Assembly: GCF_016862435.1 (NCBI RefSeq)
Contig: NZ_BOMY01000041.1
Location: 372,001 to 436,000 of the forward strand
Source of the DNA: Paractinoplanes tereljensis
Lineage (GTDB): Bacteria; Actinomycetota; Actinomycetes; Mycobacteriales; Micromonosporaceae
Length of the DNA: 64,000 nucleotides
Direction: 5' to 3'
Position numbers and translations under genes: made by a program. Under the pieces are notes generated by a model. It was given only the letters and a program-made list of their open reading frames with translations, did not search any database and was not told the DNA's origin. Below are positions 9,417-19,100 of the stretch, piece after piece (the first letter of the stretch is position 1; each line of letters starts with the position of its first letter).

Positions 9417-10051
9417 GGCTCACCGGCCTTCCGCTGATCCTGCTGGCGACGGCCACCTTCGCCGCGATCGGTGCGGTCACGGTGTGGCGGTGGTCGCGCG
9501 CCTGGATCGCGGCCCGGGTCGCCGGGGTGCTGCTGCTGGAGGCGTCCCTGGTGGTCGCGGTCGGGCTGGTGGTCAACCGGCACGAGCAGTTCTATCCGTC
9601 CTGGGCGGCCTTGCGCGGCGAGACCGGCACGGTCGCGGTGGCCGCACCGGTCGCGGCCGGCCGGTTGGACGAACTGACCGCCACGTCGTTTCGGTGGCGG
9701 CCCGCCGAGCTCGCCCGGTGGCACCTGGCCGCGGCGCCACTTGTCGTCCTCCCGGCCGACTACCGCGCCCGGCCCGGGGTCGAGTTCCCGGTCGTGCTGT
9801 CGTTCGGGGCGGCGGTTCCGCGCACCCCGTCGGCGGTGACCGTGACCGTCGCGCCCACCGCTCGCACCGAACTGTCCGGCCTGCCCGCCGCTCTCCGGAA
9901 GGACCTGCGGGTCACCGCCACCGGCTGGGACCTGGTCGGCGGCGGCCGGCTCGGCGACGCGTTCGTCGCCGCCGGCATCGGCGTCCGCGACCGCTCCCCC
10001 GCCGACCTGCCGCCGGCCCTGGCCGCCCCACTCCGGCTGCCGACGCGATGA
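9413..10051 (+). CDS. Small membrane protein of unknown function
   Basis: A 212-residue protein not recognised as a named family. Two hydrophobic helices lie at the N-terminus (about 5-23 and 33-53). The rest is a probably extracytoplasmic domain rich in Val, Ala and Pro with no cysteines and no catalytic motif that I can see. It overlaps both neighbours by ATGA junctions (9413-9416 and 10048-10051), so it is almost certainly translated as part of the MprF-like/esterase operon. A role in the same lipid or cell-surface process is an inference from context only. Confidence 0.75.
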   Translation: MRLTGLPLILLATATFAAIGAVTVWRWSRAWIAARVAGVLLLEASLVVAVGLVVNRHEQFYPSWAALRGETGTVAVAAPVAAGRLDELTATSFRWRPAELARWHLAAAPLVVLPADYRARPGVEFPVVLSFGAAVPRTPSAVTVTVAPTARTELSGLPAALRKDLRVTATGWDLVGGGRLGDAFVAAGIGVRDRSPADLPPALAAPLRLPTR

Positions 10052-10992
10052 TCATCGGTCTGGCTCTGGCCACGGTGGTCGCCACCGCCGTGCTGCTCGC
10101 CGCCCTCTGGGGCCGACTGCGCCCGATCGGCCGCTCGGCACTGATCCTGGCCGCCGCGCTCAGCGTCGTCGGCACCGCCACGGTGCAGGTCAACGAGCTG
10201 GTCCAGGCCTATCCGACCGGCGGCGGCACGCCCGCCGCCGCCAGCTCCGGCAGCCTCCTGCTCACCGTCTCGGTGCCGGGCCGTCTCACCCTTCCGATGT
10301 ACGTCTACCTACCGGCCGCCTACCGCACCGGGCACGGCCGGTTCCCGGTGATCGAGGCCCTGCACGGTTACCCCGGCTCGCCGCAGACCTGGCTGCGCCG
10401 GCTGCACGTGCAGAGCTACCTGGACACCGAGATCGCGGCCGGCCGGATGGCCCCCACCGTCGTGCTGTTCCCGTGGCAGACCCCGAAACGGCTGCTCGAC
10501 ACCGAATGCACCAACCTGCGCGACGGCCCGCAGGCCGAGACGTACCTGACCGTTGACGTGCCGGCCTTCGCCCGCGCCCACTACCGGGTCCGCACCGACC
10601 GGGCCGGCTGGGGCCTGACCGGCTACTCGGCCGGCGCGTTCTGCGCGACCAACCTGGCGCTGCGGCACCCCGGCGAGTACGCGGCGGCGGCCTCGCTGGC
10701 CGGTTACGCCTCCCCCGGCATCACCATCGGCGACGGCTCGGAGAAGACCCTGAACAACCCCGGCTGGCGGCTGCGTCACCTGCCCCAGCCGCCGATCGCC
10801 CTGTGGCTGGGCTGGGCCGGCGACGACCGGCACTCGGCCCGCGACTCCCGGCACCTGGCCGCCCTGGCGCACGCACCGCTGACGGTGACCACCGCGGTGG
10901 TGGCCCACGGCGGTCACAGCGACGCGGTCTGGACCCGGATGGAGCCCCCGTCCTTCGACTGGCTCTCCGCCCATCTGGCCCGGCCTACTTAG
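10048..10992 (+). CDS. Membrane-anchored alpha/beta-hydrolase esterase
   Basis: A 314-residue protein with two N-terminal helices (about 2-22 and 30-48) and an extracytoplasmic alpha/beta-hydrolase domain of the putative esterase (EstD/antigen 85-like) type. The nucleophile is S194 in GLTGYSAGAF, the oxyanion strand is IEALHGYPG, an acidic residue lies in WLGWAGDDRHS and the histidine in VAHGGHSDAVW, giving a complete triad. Because it is coupled to an MprF-like synthase, it may hydrolyse aminoacyl lipids, as shown for AhyD-type esterases found beside such synthases in some Gram-positive bacteria; this is inference. Ends in a 4-bp convergent overlap with the next gene. Confidence 0.85.
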   Translation: MIIGLALATVVATAVLLAALWGRLRPIGRSALILAAALSVVGTATVQVNELVQAYPTGGGTPAAASSGSLLLTVSVPGRLTLPMYVYLPAAYRTGHGRFPVIEALHGYPGSPQTWLRRLHVQSYLDTEIAAGRMAPTVVLFPWQTPKRLLDTECTNLRDGPQAETYLTVDVPAFARAHYRVRTDRAGWGLTGYSAGAFCATNLALRHPGEYAAAASLAGYASPGITIGDGSEKTLNNPGWRLRHLPQPPIALWLGWAGDDRHSARDSRHLAALAHAPLTVTTAVVAHGGHSDAVWTRMEPPSFDWLSAHLARPT

Positions 10993-12506
10993 GCGGAGAT
11001 CTCGGCGTATGTCAGCCAGCGCTCCCGGGGTGACAGCCGCAGCCGCACCTTGCTCGGATCGACCCGGCCGAGCGCCGGCAGCCACTCCCGGATGCGCAGC
11101 TGGGCCGCCTCGGTGGCGTCGGCCAGCAGGCGCTGCACGGTCTCGTGGTCGCGGTGTTCCTGGGAGAGCATCACGATCAGCTTGGCCCGGCCGCGCACCA
11201 CGTCACCCCGGCACAGCCGCGACTGGGCGTAGGCGATGTCGCACCGGCGGGTGTGCGGTTGCAGCGCGGCCTGCACCTCGGCCAGCAGCGCCGGGGTGTC
11301 GACGGTGCGGTGCGGAAGCTGCCACCACAGCCAGATCGGGTACGGCACCCGGCCGGTCGTGGTGGCCCCGGTCTGCTGGCTCGACGGTGGGTAGCTGCAG
11401 CGCATGGCCGGGCTCAGCGCCACCTTCCAGTCGTCGATCGGGCTGTCGCCGGGCTCGTCGCCGCGGCCCGGACTCAGTCTCGACAGCGCGTCGAGCCAGC
11501 CGCCGGTCCACTGCTGGGACTCCGCCGGAGCGTCGGCGGCGACCGGCAGCACCAGGTTGATGAACGTGGTGCGGCGCATGCTGGAGATCGAGGCGGCCAG
11601 CACCCCGACGCCCCGTTCCCGCAACGCGGCCACCGCCGCCGCGGTCGTCCCGGTGCGGGACGGGCCGATGACGCTCGCGATGACCGCCCGGCGCGGGGTG
11701 ACCGCGGACGCCTCCGGGAACAACCGGTTGCGGGCCTGCCGGTAGCGCTCCCGATCGAACCCGCGAATGGTGAACCAGTCACCGCGTACCCGATTGAGCC
11801 GTTGATCGTCGAGTTTGAGGCCGAAGCCGTATTCCTCGGCCAGCGCGGCCAGCTCCGTCTCGAAGTCCAGCCGGGCATCGGACATCTTGGGGTCGACCCC
11901 GATGGAGAACCGCAGGCAGGGTCCGATCGCGTCGCGCAGCCGTTCGTTGGACCCGTCGCCGCGCTCGGCCTTGTAGCTCAGCGGGACCGGGGCGACCGGC
12001 GTGTGCAGGTGCAGCACCGGCGCGTCCCGCTCGGCGGCCAGGGCGGTGAGCTTCTCGATGATCAGCGCCTGCATCAGCGCCTCCCGGTAGGTCGGCGACC
12101 AGTGGGTGTTGCCCAGGGTGATCAGGACCTCGACCTTGCGGGTGGACTGGTTGAGGAAGCCGGGGTTCGGCACGGCATGCCCGGAGTACGAGTACGTGTC
12201 CTGCGGCCCGGCGTGCTCCACCGGGTCGATCTGCACCCGGCCGCTGAACGCCGAGTTCACCGACGGCCAGGTGGACGTCGACACCGACAGCCCGGCCGCC
12301 GAGAAGTGGCAGAAGTCGGTCGGCCAGTCGCTCGGGTCCTCCTTGTCCGGGTCGGCGCTGATGACCGAGATCGGCAGCGAGCCGTACCCGTGGGTCAGGG
12401 TGAACTGCGCCGAGGACGAGTAGTTACCGGCCGCTTCGGCCGCTATCCGGGCCAGCTCCGACGACTTGGTGGAGTTCGCGGGCAGGGTCACCTCACACCT
12501 CGCCAC
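10989..12506 (-). CDS. Unrecognised protein, about 500 residues
   Basis: Not recognised. The product is soluble, without signal peptide or transmembrane helix. It is mixed alpha/beta with an N-terminal part rich in Ser/Thr (LTHGYGSLPISVIS), a middle block with GPSRTGTTAAAVAALRERG that loosely resembles a nucleotide-binding or redox loop, and a C-terminus SPRERWLTYAEISA. The GTG at 12506 lies 14 bp inside the upstream membrane-protein gene. A second GTG at 12491 has a GAGG six bases upstream and lies just after the upstream stop; it may be the true start (500 residues). The overlap makes it the second gene of a two-gene operon, so it probably works with the membrane protein. Its 3' end overlaps the esterase gene by 4 bp. 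Confidence 0.72.
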   Translation of the reverse strand: MARCEVTLPANSTKSSELARIAAEAAGNYSSSAQFTLTHGYGSLPISVISADPDKEDPSDWPTDFCHFSAAGLSVSTSTWPSVNSAFSGRVQIDPVEHAGPQDTYSYSGHAVPNPGFLNQSTRKVEVLITLGNTHWSPTYREALMQALIIEKLTALAAERDAPVLHLHTPVAPVPLSYKAERGDGSNERLRDAIGPCLRFSIGVDPKMSDARLDFETELAALAEEYGFGLKLDDQRLNRVRGDWFTIRGFDRERYRQARNRLFPEASAVTPRRAVIASVIGPSRTGTTAAAVAALRERGVGVLAASISSMRRTTFINLVLPVAADAPAESQQWTGGWLDALSRLSPGRGDEPGDSPIDDWKVALSPAMRCSYPPSSQQTGATTTGRVPYPIWLWWQLPHRTVDTPALLAEVQAALQPHTRRCDIAYAQSRLCRGDVVRGRAKLIVMLSQEHRDHETVQRLLADATEAAQLRIREWLPALGRVDPSKVRLRLSPRERWLTYAEISA

Positions 12507-14538
12507 GTGCGTCGAAGAAGTCGTCCGGCTCGACCGGGCGCTGGCCGGCCCGGCGCGCGTCGCGGAGCCAGCGGGGCACCCGGGTCGACCGCGGCACCGA
12601 GCTGCTGCGGTGGATCCGCCGGGCGTAGAACTCGCACAGGCAGCAGACCAGGATGACGATCAGGGCCGCCAGCGCGACCTGGAACAGCCTGGTCATCTCG
12701 CGGTCCGACTGCACCGTGCCGACGGCGATGGCCAGGGCGGTGGTCACCGCGACCGAGGCGGCGGCCAGCATCCGCTGGAACTTGTGCAGCTGACCCAGTA
12801 CCGATTTGGTGCTGGGCAGGTCGAGCCGGGCCAGCAGCAGGCCGGGCACGAGCAGGAGCACCGCGACGACGGCGTCGGCCTGGGCCGGCACGAAGTTCGC
12901 GGACACCGCCGACGAGTACAGCCAGGCGACCCCGCCGGACAGCAGCGTCCCGATCGCCAGCACCACCAGGGCCAGGCCGGCCACCATCCGGGTGATGTTC
13001 TCGATCAGGGCCGGCGCCTCGTCGGCGAGAGCCATGAAGGCGAAGACCCGGACCGGTTCGGTGGACTGCGGGCTGAGCTCGACCGAGGGCCGGCGCCAAT
13101 GGGCGTGGGCGCCGTGTTCCCGGGGGTCGTTGTCGGTGGTGACGTCCCGGCCCACCTGCGCGGCACGCAGCCCGGCCGCGATGTTCAGCAGGGCCGGCCC
13201 GGCCAGCCCGCTGCGGGCCAGGTGCTGCATCCGGTCGGCGGCGTAGTGCGCGCAGAACGCGGCGAGCACGTCGAGCGAGCAGTCCCCGGCGGACAGCGCC
13301 GCGATGACCTGGTCGGCGGTCAGCCGGGGCGGCGGGGGCACCGAGCCGGGGCCGACCGGAATCGGCAGGCGGGCCAGGTAGGCCTCGTAACTGGCCAGGT
13401 CGACCAGCCGCCGCCGGCCCAGCTCGGCCAGCCGCGACGCGATGCCCTGCATCTCCAGCTCGAGCAGCTTGTGGTGGTCGCCCAGCCGTTCCGCGCGCCG
13501 GGCCACCGACTCCAGGTCCTGGGCGAGGACCTCGACGAACTCCTCGTCGACGTCGCTGGCCATCAGGAACCGCCGGACGCTGATCTCCTGCCGGACCTCC
13601 AGCGTCAGGTGGTACGCCTTGACCGAGCGCGGGATCTCGGTTTCGTACTCCACCACGAACTCGCGGTTGACCGGCAGCACGTTCTTCGCGAGGGTCTGCA
13701 GCGGCGCCGGCCGGTGCTGGGCCGGCAGCAGCGGCGCCTCCCAGCTCAGAAACCGGCGCGGCCGGTCCAGGCCGAGCTGCGCAACCAGGATGTACTGCCG
13801 GGTGGCCAGCTGCAGCAGCCGGGCGAACGGAATCAGCAACCGGTCTCCGCCGGCATCCGGAAAAAGAGCATCAAGACCAAGAAGCGCCAGATCCCGTACG
13901 GGGTGGGAGGTGCCCGGCAGGTCGGCGTGGTCGAGTGGCGTGTGCATCCGCGGCCCGACCGGCGACCCGACCATGACCAGCTCGGTGATCGCGGCCTCGA
14001 TCAGCCACCGCGACCGCTGATGGGTGTGCCGCAGCTGGTGGATCGGGCCGGCCTGGTCGGAGACGTCGTCGTGCGCGCTGATCAGCATGAAGAGCAACTT
14101 CACGAAGGCGGCGGCGGTGACCCGGTTGGCGTCCCGGTGCGAGAGCCGCGGCACCACCTCACCGTTGGAGTCCCGGATGACCGCCGGCGCCAGGTCCCGC
14201 CGGCTGTACCGGGACACCGGCACCCACAGCGCCGCGTCCCCCGGCACCATCAGCGTGTCCCGCAGCCGCCCGGAGATCAGGTCGAGGTCGACGTCGACGC
14301 TGATCACCCGGCTCATGTGCCCGCGATCCATCAGAGTCAGATGCTCGGACAGCCGCGGCAGATGGTCGAGCCGGAACGACAGGTCCATCAGGGCCAGCCC
14401 GAGCGCCGCCTCCCGGCTGGGAAACGTCATCGGCGCGGTAGGCACCGGAAGCGCGCGAACCAGCGTCCGCAGATGGTCCAGCGGGCCGTTACCCGCCCGC
14501 TCGGCGACCGCGGACTGCCCCCGGAGATGCACGGTCAT
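12493..14538 (-). CDS. Large protein with four C-terminal transmembrane helices
   Basis: A 681-residue protein of unrecognised family. The first 480 residues look cytoplasmic and mostly helical, with many Arg/Glu pairs. Four hydrophobic helices follow (around VAGLALVVLAIGTLLSGG, AVVAVLLLVPGLLLA, AASVAVTTALAIAVG and VALAALIVILVCCL), then a basic tail. The ATG at 14538 is chosen because AAGGAG lies six bases upstream; the frame is open to 14802 but runs into the TPR gene on the other strand. First gene of the operon with the unrecognised protein downstream, and divergent from the TPR gene across 94 bp. A membrane-tethered sensor or scaffold is one possibility; nothing in the sequence proves it. 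Confidence 0.75.
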   Translation of the reverse strand: MTVHLRGQSAVAERAGNGPLDHLRTLVRALPVPTAPMTFPSREAALGLALMDLSFRLDHLPRLSEHLTLMDRGHMSRVISVDVDLDLISGRLRDTLMVPGDAALWVPVSRYSRRDLAPAVIRDSNGEVVPRLSHRDANRVTAAAFVKLLFMLISAHDDVSDQAGPIHQLRHTHQRSRWLIEAAITELVMVGSPVGPRMHTPLDHADLPGTSHPVRDLALLGLDALFPDAGGDRLLIPFARLLQLATRQYILVAQLGLDRPRRFLSWEAPLLPAQHRPAPLQTLAKNVLPVNREFVVEYETEIPRSVKAYHLTLEVRQEISVRRFLMASDVDEEFVEVLAQDLESVARRAERLGDHHKLLELEMQGIASRLAELGRRRLVDLASYEAYLARLPIPVGPGSVPPPPRLTADQVIAALSAGDCSLDVLAAFCAHYAADRMQHLARSGLAGPALLNIAAGLRAAQVGRDVTTDNDPREHGAHAHWRRPSVELSPQSTEPVRVFAFMALADEAPALIENITRMVAGLALVVLAIGTLLSGGVAWLYSSAVSANFVPAQADAVVAVLLLVPGLLLARLDLPSTKSVLGQLHKFQRMLAAASVAVTTALAIAVGTVQSDREMTRLFQVALAALIVILVCCLCEFYARRIHRSSSVPRSTRVPRWLRDARRAGQRPVEPDDFFDARGEV

Positions 14539-14632
14539 GCGGTGCTCCTTCGCATTCGCTGCCATCCTTGCCGTATCACGGCGACCGGCGGCTGATGTGT
14601 CGTCATCACGACTGCGGCTACACTCCGCGGCC

Positions 14633-16102
14633 ATGAACGCTTCTCCCGCCTCCGCCAGCCCGCTCGACGAGGCCCTGGCGCTGTTGCGGGACGGCCGGGT
14701 GGTGAACGCCGAGGAGCTGATGAAGCGGGCCGTGCGACGGGCCGCCGAGCAGCACGGTGAGCACAGCGCCGCCTGGGCGTCCGCCCAGTCGGACATGGGC
14801 AACCTGCTGCTGCGGGCCCAGCAGCCGGCCTGGGCGGCCGAGTGCTTCCGGGCCGCGGCGTCGGTGCCGCCCGGCGACGACCGGGCGGGCTGGCTCGGTT
14901 ACCAGCTCAACCTCGGGATCGCGCTGGCGCTGACCGACCGGCTCGACGAGGCCGCCCGGGTGCTGTGGGAGTCGCGGGCCGGCCGGCTGGAGCACTACGG
15001 CGCCGACCACGTGGGTTACGCGGCCGGTCTGGAACCGGTCGCCGACATCCTGCTGCGGCTCGGCGACCTCGCGGGCGCGCAGGCGGCGATCGACGAGGCG
15101 CTGCCGATCTTCCTGGCCGCCGGCCACCAGCGGATCGCCGGCTCGGTCGCGCTGCGCGGGGTCATCCGCCAGGCCGCAAAGGTGGAGGGGCCGCTGTTCG
15201 ACGGGCTCAAGGAGCTGCCCGAGCACGTCGTGGAGCAGGTCGCCACGATCGCCGCGACCCGGGCCCGGCAGGGTCTCGACCCGGAGGCCGGCTATCTGCT
15301 GGTCGCGCACCTGGCCAACGCCCTGCGCGAGCGGCTCGGCCCGGACCACGCGGCCACCATCGAGGCGTACACCGCGATGGCCGTGCAGGCTGTCGACCGG
15401 GGCGACCACAACGGCCGGATCGCCGCCCTGCGGCGGATCCTGGCCGCCTACGACCGCCAGGACCGGGCCGAGGAGGGCCTGGCCGCCGCGCTCGCCATCG
15501 CCGAGGCCCTGGGCGCGGCCGGCGACACCGAGAAGAGCCTCCTGCGGTACGAGGATGCCGCCGCCCGGGCCACCCGGATCGGCCGGGCCGACCTGGTCAG
15601 CCAGGCGCTGTTCGACTGGGGTCTGGCCCTGCAGGCCCTCGACCGGCCCGCCGAGGCCGCCGAGCGGCTCGGTGCGGCGGCCGACGCCGCGCGGGTCGGC
15701 GACGACCCGGAGGCGCTCGGGCACATCGCCGCCGTCTACGGCATCTGCCTGCAGCATCTGGGCCGGCCGGCCGAGGCCCGCGCGGCCCTCGAGGAGTGCC
15801 TGTCGGTCCTGCCGCCCCGCGACGACGCCGCCGGAGCGGCTCGCGCCCACCTGGTCGCCCTGCTCGACGAGCAGGAGTGCGACTGTGCCCGGCTACGGGC
15901 CGAGGTCGAGCAGGGGTACCGCGACTTCGTGCTGGCCCAGATGCCCGACGGCCTGCTCGAGCGGTTCGACGTCCGCATCGGGGGCGGCGATTTCACCATC
16001 GACTTCGAGCTTCAGCGGGTGCTGACCGAGGACGAGGCGCGCCAGTTCGACGACATCGTGCAGGCCGGCCGCACCGAGTTCAGCCGGCGGATGGCCGGCT
16101 GA
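14633..16102 (+). CDS. TPR-repeat protein
   Basis: A 489-residue all-helical protein built of tetratricopeptide-like repeats. Repeats of the form ALxxxGDxxxAxxxxxxAL are seen at roughly 35-75, 85-170 and 265-400 (for example DRLDEAARVLWESRAG, GDLAGAQAAIDEALPIF, GRPAEARAALEECLSVL). A distinct C-terminal region (about 430-489) contains VRIGGGDFTIDFELQRVL. There is no enzyme motif. It starts at ATG 14633, 10 bases after a possible -10 (TACACT, 14619), so the message may be nearly leaderless. Divergent from the four-helix membrane protein and convergent with the TIR-WD40 gene. A protein-protein interaction role in this island is inferred. Confidence 0.85.
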   Translation: MNASPASASPLDEALALLRDGRVVNAEELMKRAVRRAAEQHGEHSAAWASAQSDMGNLLLRAQQPAWAAECFRAAASVPPGDDRAGWLGYQLNLGIALALTDRLDEAARVLWESRAGRLEHYGADHVGYAAGLEPVADILLRLGDLAGAQAAIDEALPIFLAAGHQRIAGSVALRGVIRQAAKVEGPLFDGLKELPEHVVEQVATIAATRARQGLDPEAGYLLVAHLANALRERLGPDHAATIEAYTAMAVQAVDRGDHNGRIAALRRILAAYDRQDRAEEGLAAALAIAEALGAAGDTEKSLLRYEDAAARATRIGRADLVSQALFDWGLALQALDRPAEAAERLGAAADAARVGDDPEALGHIAAVYGICLQHLGRPAEARAALEECLSVLPPRDDAAGAARAHLVALLDEQECDCARLRAEVEQGYRDFVLAQMPDGLLERFDVRIGGGDFTIDFELQRVLTEDEARQFDDIVQAGRTEFSRRMAG

Positions 16103-16119
16103 ACCCGGGTTGGGTCAGC
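16098..16119. terminator. Candidate bidirectional terminator over two stop codons
   Basis: The 12-bp gap between the convergent TPR and TIR-WD40 genes lies in an imperfect inverted repeat, GCTGAACC (16098-16105) and GGGTCAGC (16112-16119), around a six-base loop. The stop codons of both genes sit in the arms. There is no T-run. The call rests on position and symmetry only. Confidence 0.35.
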
Positions 16120-19100
16120 AGGTGCGGCGGTACTTGAGTTCCGGGATGAACCGGGCCCACTCCTCGGCGTCGAGGCCCCGGCCGGTGATCGCGCAGGCGT
16201 ACTTGGCCGGGTCGTTGCGCAGGCTGTTGAGCTGGCTGTAACTCCACAGTGTCACGGACGGGACGCCGTAGCCGATCACCGTGGTGACCGCGATCGTGCG
16301 CCCGTCCGGCCGGAACGCCGCCGACGTCACCGCCTCGCCGAGGGTGGTGCGCATCCGGACCAGCCGGATCGGCTCGGACGGGCTGCTGACGTCCCACAGC
16401 TGCGTCGCGTAGTCCAACCCACCGGTGGCCAGGGTGCGGCTGTCGGCGCTGAAGGCCACCGAGCTCAACTTGGCGGTGTGCCCGCCGATGGCGGCGATCC
16501 GGACCGGCCGGGCCGGGTTCTTGACGTCCCACAGCATCGTGGTCTTGTCGTCGCTTCCGCTGGCCAGGGTGCGCCCGTCCGGGCTGAAGGCCAGGGCGCC
16601 CACGTCGTCGCTGTGCCCGGTCAGGATCGCGAGCTCGGCCGGGGCGGTCCGGTTGGCCAGGGTCCACAGCCGGACCGTGGGATCGTTGTACCCGCCGGTG
16701 GCGATGGTGCGGCTGTCGGGGCTGAAGGCCACCGCGCCGCTGTAGCTCCCGGCCAGCTTGCCGAGAAAGACCGGCTTGGCCCGGTTGGTCACGTCCCACA
16801 GCCGCAGCCCGGTGTCGGTGACGACGGCCAGGGTGCGCCCGTCCGGGCTGAACGCCAGCGCCCGCGCCGCCGGCTGCAGGTCGAAGTTCATCGGCTGGGC
16901 CGACTGCGCGATGTCGGCCAGCGTCACCATCCCCCGGTTCCGGACGGCGGTCGCCACGGTGCGGTGGTCCGGGCTGATCGCCACCGCCTCCAGGACACCG
17001 TGGCCCAGGTCCAGGTCGGCGCCGCGGAGCGGACGGCTGGGATCCCGGACGTTCCAGCTGCGGGCCGTTCCGTCCGAGGTGGCGGCGAGCAGCGAGTTGC
17101 CGTCCTGGGAGAAGACCGTGGTCTCGGAGGTTCCACCGGACAGGCCGACCGTGGCCAGGCTGGTCCCGGCACCGGGCGGGGTCAGGTTCCAGATGGTCGC
17201 CGTGGCCGAGAGGTCGGTGGTGACCAGCTTGTTGGAGTTCAGGAAGGACAGCGTGTTGACCGCACCGCGGGTCTTCAGGGTGACGACCGGATCGGGGCTC
17301 GCCGTCGCCGTCTGGTCCCAGACCATCACCGTGCCGTTCTGGTCGGCGCCGGCCACCAGGGTCCCGTCCGGGCTGTAGGCGATCGCCCGGACCCGGCTGG
17401 TCAGGCCCTCGATCGCCCAGTACGGCAGGTCCTCGTCGGGCAGGTCCGGCATGGTCGGCGGCGGGCTGAAGGTGTGACCTTCGTCGGGAATGTCCTCGTC
17501 GTCGTCATCGTCGGAGAAGGTCGGCATCGGCGGCGGAGTCAGCGCGGGCTCGTCGTCCAGAGCCTTGGCCGCCAGCGCGGCGGTGGTCGCGACCGGGATC
17601 GGCGGGTGGCCCGGGGGCACCGGGTCGTTCGGCGTCGGCGTCGACGTGGGCGGAATGGCCTCACCGGGGTACCGGCCGTCCATGTCGTAGAAGCCCATCG
17701 AGCCGTCGGCCTCTCCCGCGGCCAGGGTCTGCCCGTCCGGGCTGAACGTCATCGGGATGCCACCGATGCTGAGGATGAGTCGCATCGCCGCCGGGTTACG
17801 CCGGTCGGTCAGGTCGTAGACCGGGACGAACCGCCCCGAGTCCACCACCAGGACGCTTCCGTCCGGGCTGAAGGCGAACCGGTTCACCGAGTAGTTGGTG
17901 TAACCCGGGAGCCGGGAGAGCTGGGCCGGGTGCAAGCGGTCGGTGGTGTCGTACAAGATCGACACCGACGACGCGTCACCGGTGACGAAGGTGTTCCCGT
18001 TCCCGCTGAACGCAACCGCATTGATGATGCCGTCGCTGGGCAGGGTGGCGATCAGGGCCGGCCGGGTCCGGTCCGCGACGTCCCACAGCACCGCCGCGCC
18101 CTGCGCGTTCACGTAGGCCAGCGTCCGCCCGTCCGGGCTGAACGCCAGCGAACTGCCCAGGTGGGAGATGCCGGTGGCGACGGCCTTCTGCGGGAGCACG
18201 GCCAGCCGGACCGGCGTGCGCGGGTCGGCCACGTTCCACAGCGCGACGCTGAGGTCGCTGCCGATCGCCGCCAGCACGCCGTCCCGGGTGTTGGTGGCCT
18301 CGAGCACGCTGTCGATCGCGCCGGCGTAACTGGTCGCGGAGACCACCCCGGTGAGCTGCCGGCGGGTGGTCGCGTCGTTGTTGATGGCCTGGGCCGCCGC
18401 GCCCAGCTGCAGAGCGATCTGCGGGGTGTCGGCGAGCGCCGCGGTGGCCTGGGTCATCAGCCGCCGGCTGACCGCGATGCGCTGCTGCTGGTCGGCCTTG
18501 GCCTGCTGCTTCGCGGCCTCGGCGGCCGCCTCGTCGGCCAGCCGGCGCTGCTCGGCCGCGATCTGCTCCTGCCGCTCGGCCTCCTGCTGCATCTTCTCGG
18601 CGCGGTCGGCCGCCTCCTTGGCGAGGCGCTGCTGTTCCTGCTTGCGGGCCGTCGCCTGATCGGCGAGCCGCCGCTGGCGCTTCGCCTCGGCGGCCGCCTT
18701 GGCGGCGAGTCGCTGCTGCTCCTGGGCCTGCTGCTCGGCCTGCTCGGCGGCGGTCTTGGCCTGATCGGCCCGAGCCTGGGCCAGGGTCGCCCGGGCCTGC
18801 TGCTGGTCGGCCAGATCCTGCTGCCGGCGCGCCTCCTCGGCGGACCGTTCGGCGCTGTCCCGCTGGGTGTCGGCCACCGCCTTCTGGCGCAGCGCCTCGG
18901 CCGCCGCAGCCCGGGCCCGTTCGGCGTTGCGCACCGCCGACATCCCGGTGAACGACGCCAGCAGGGCCAGGACCACCAGGGTCACCACCGCGCCGGAGCG
19001 CAGCCGCTTGGCCCGGCGGTGCTGCCGGACGTCCTCACCCTCGAGGTCGTCCTTGCTCATCCCGTGCATCGGGGCGGCCAGCTGGGCGATCGCGTCCCGG

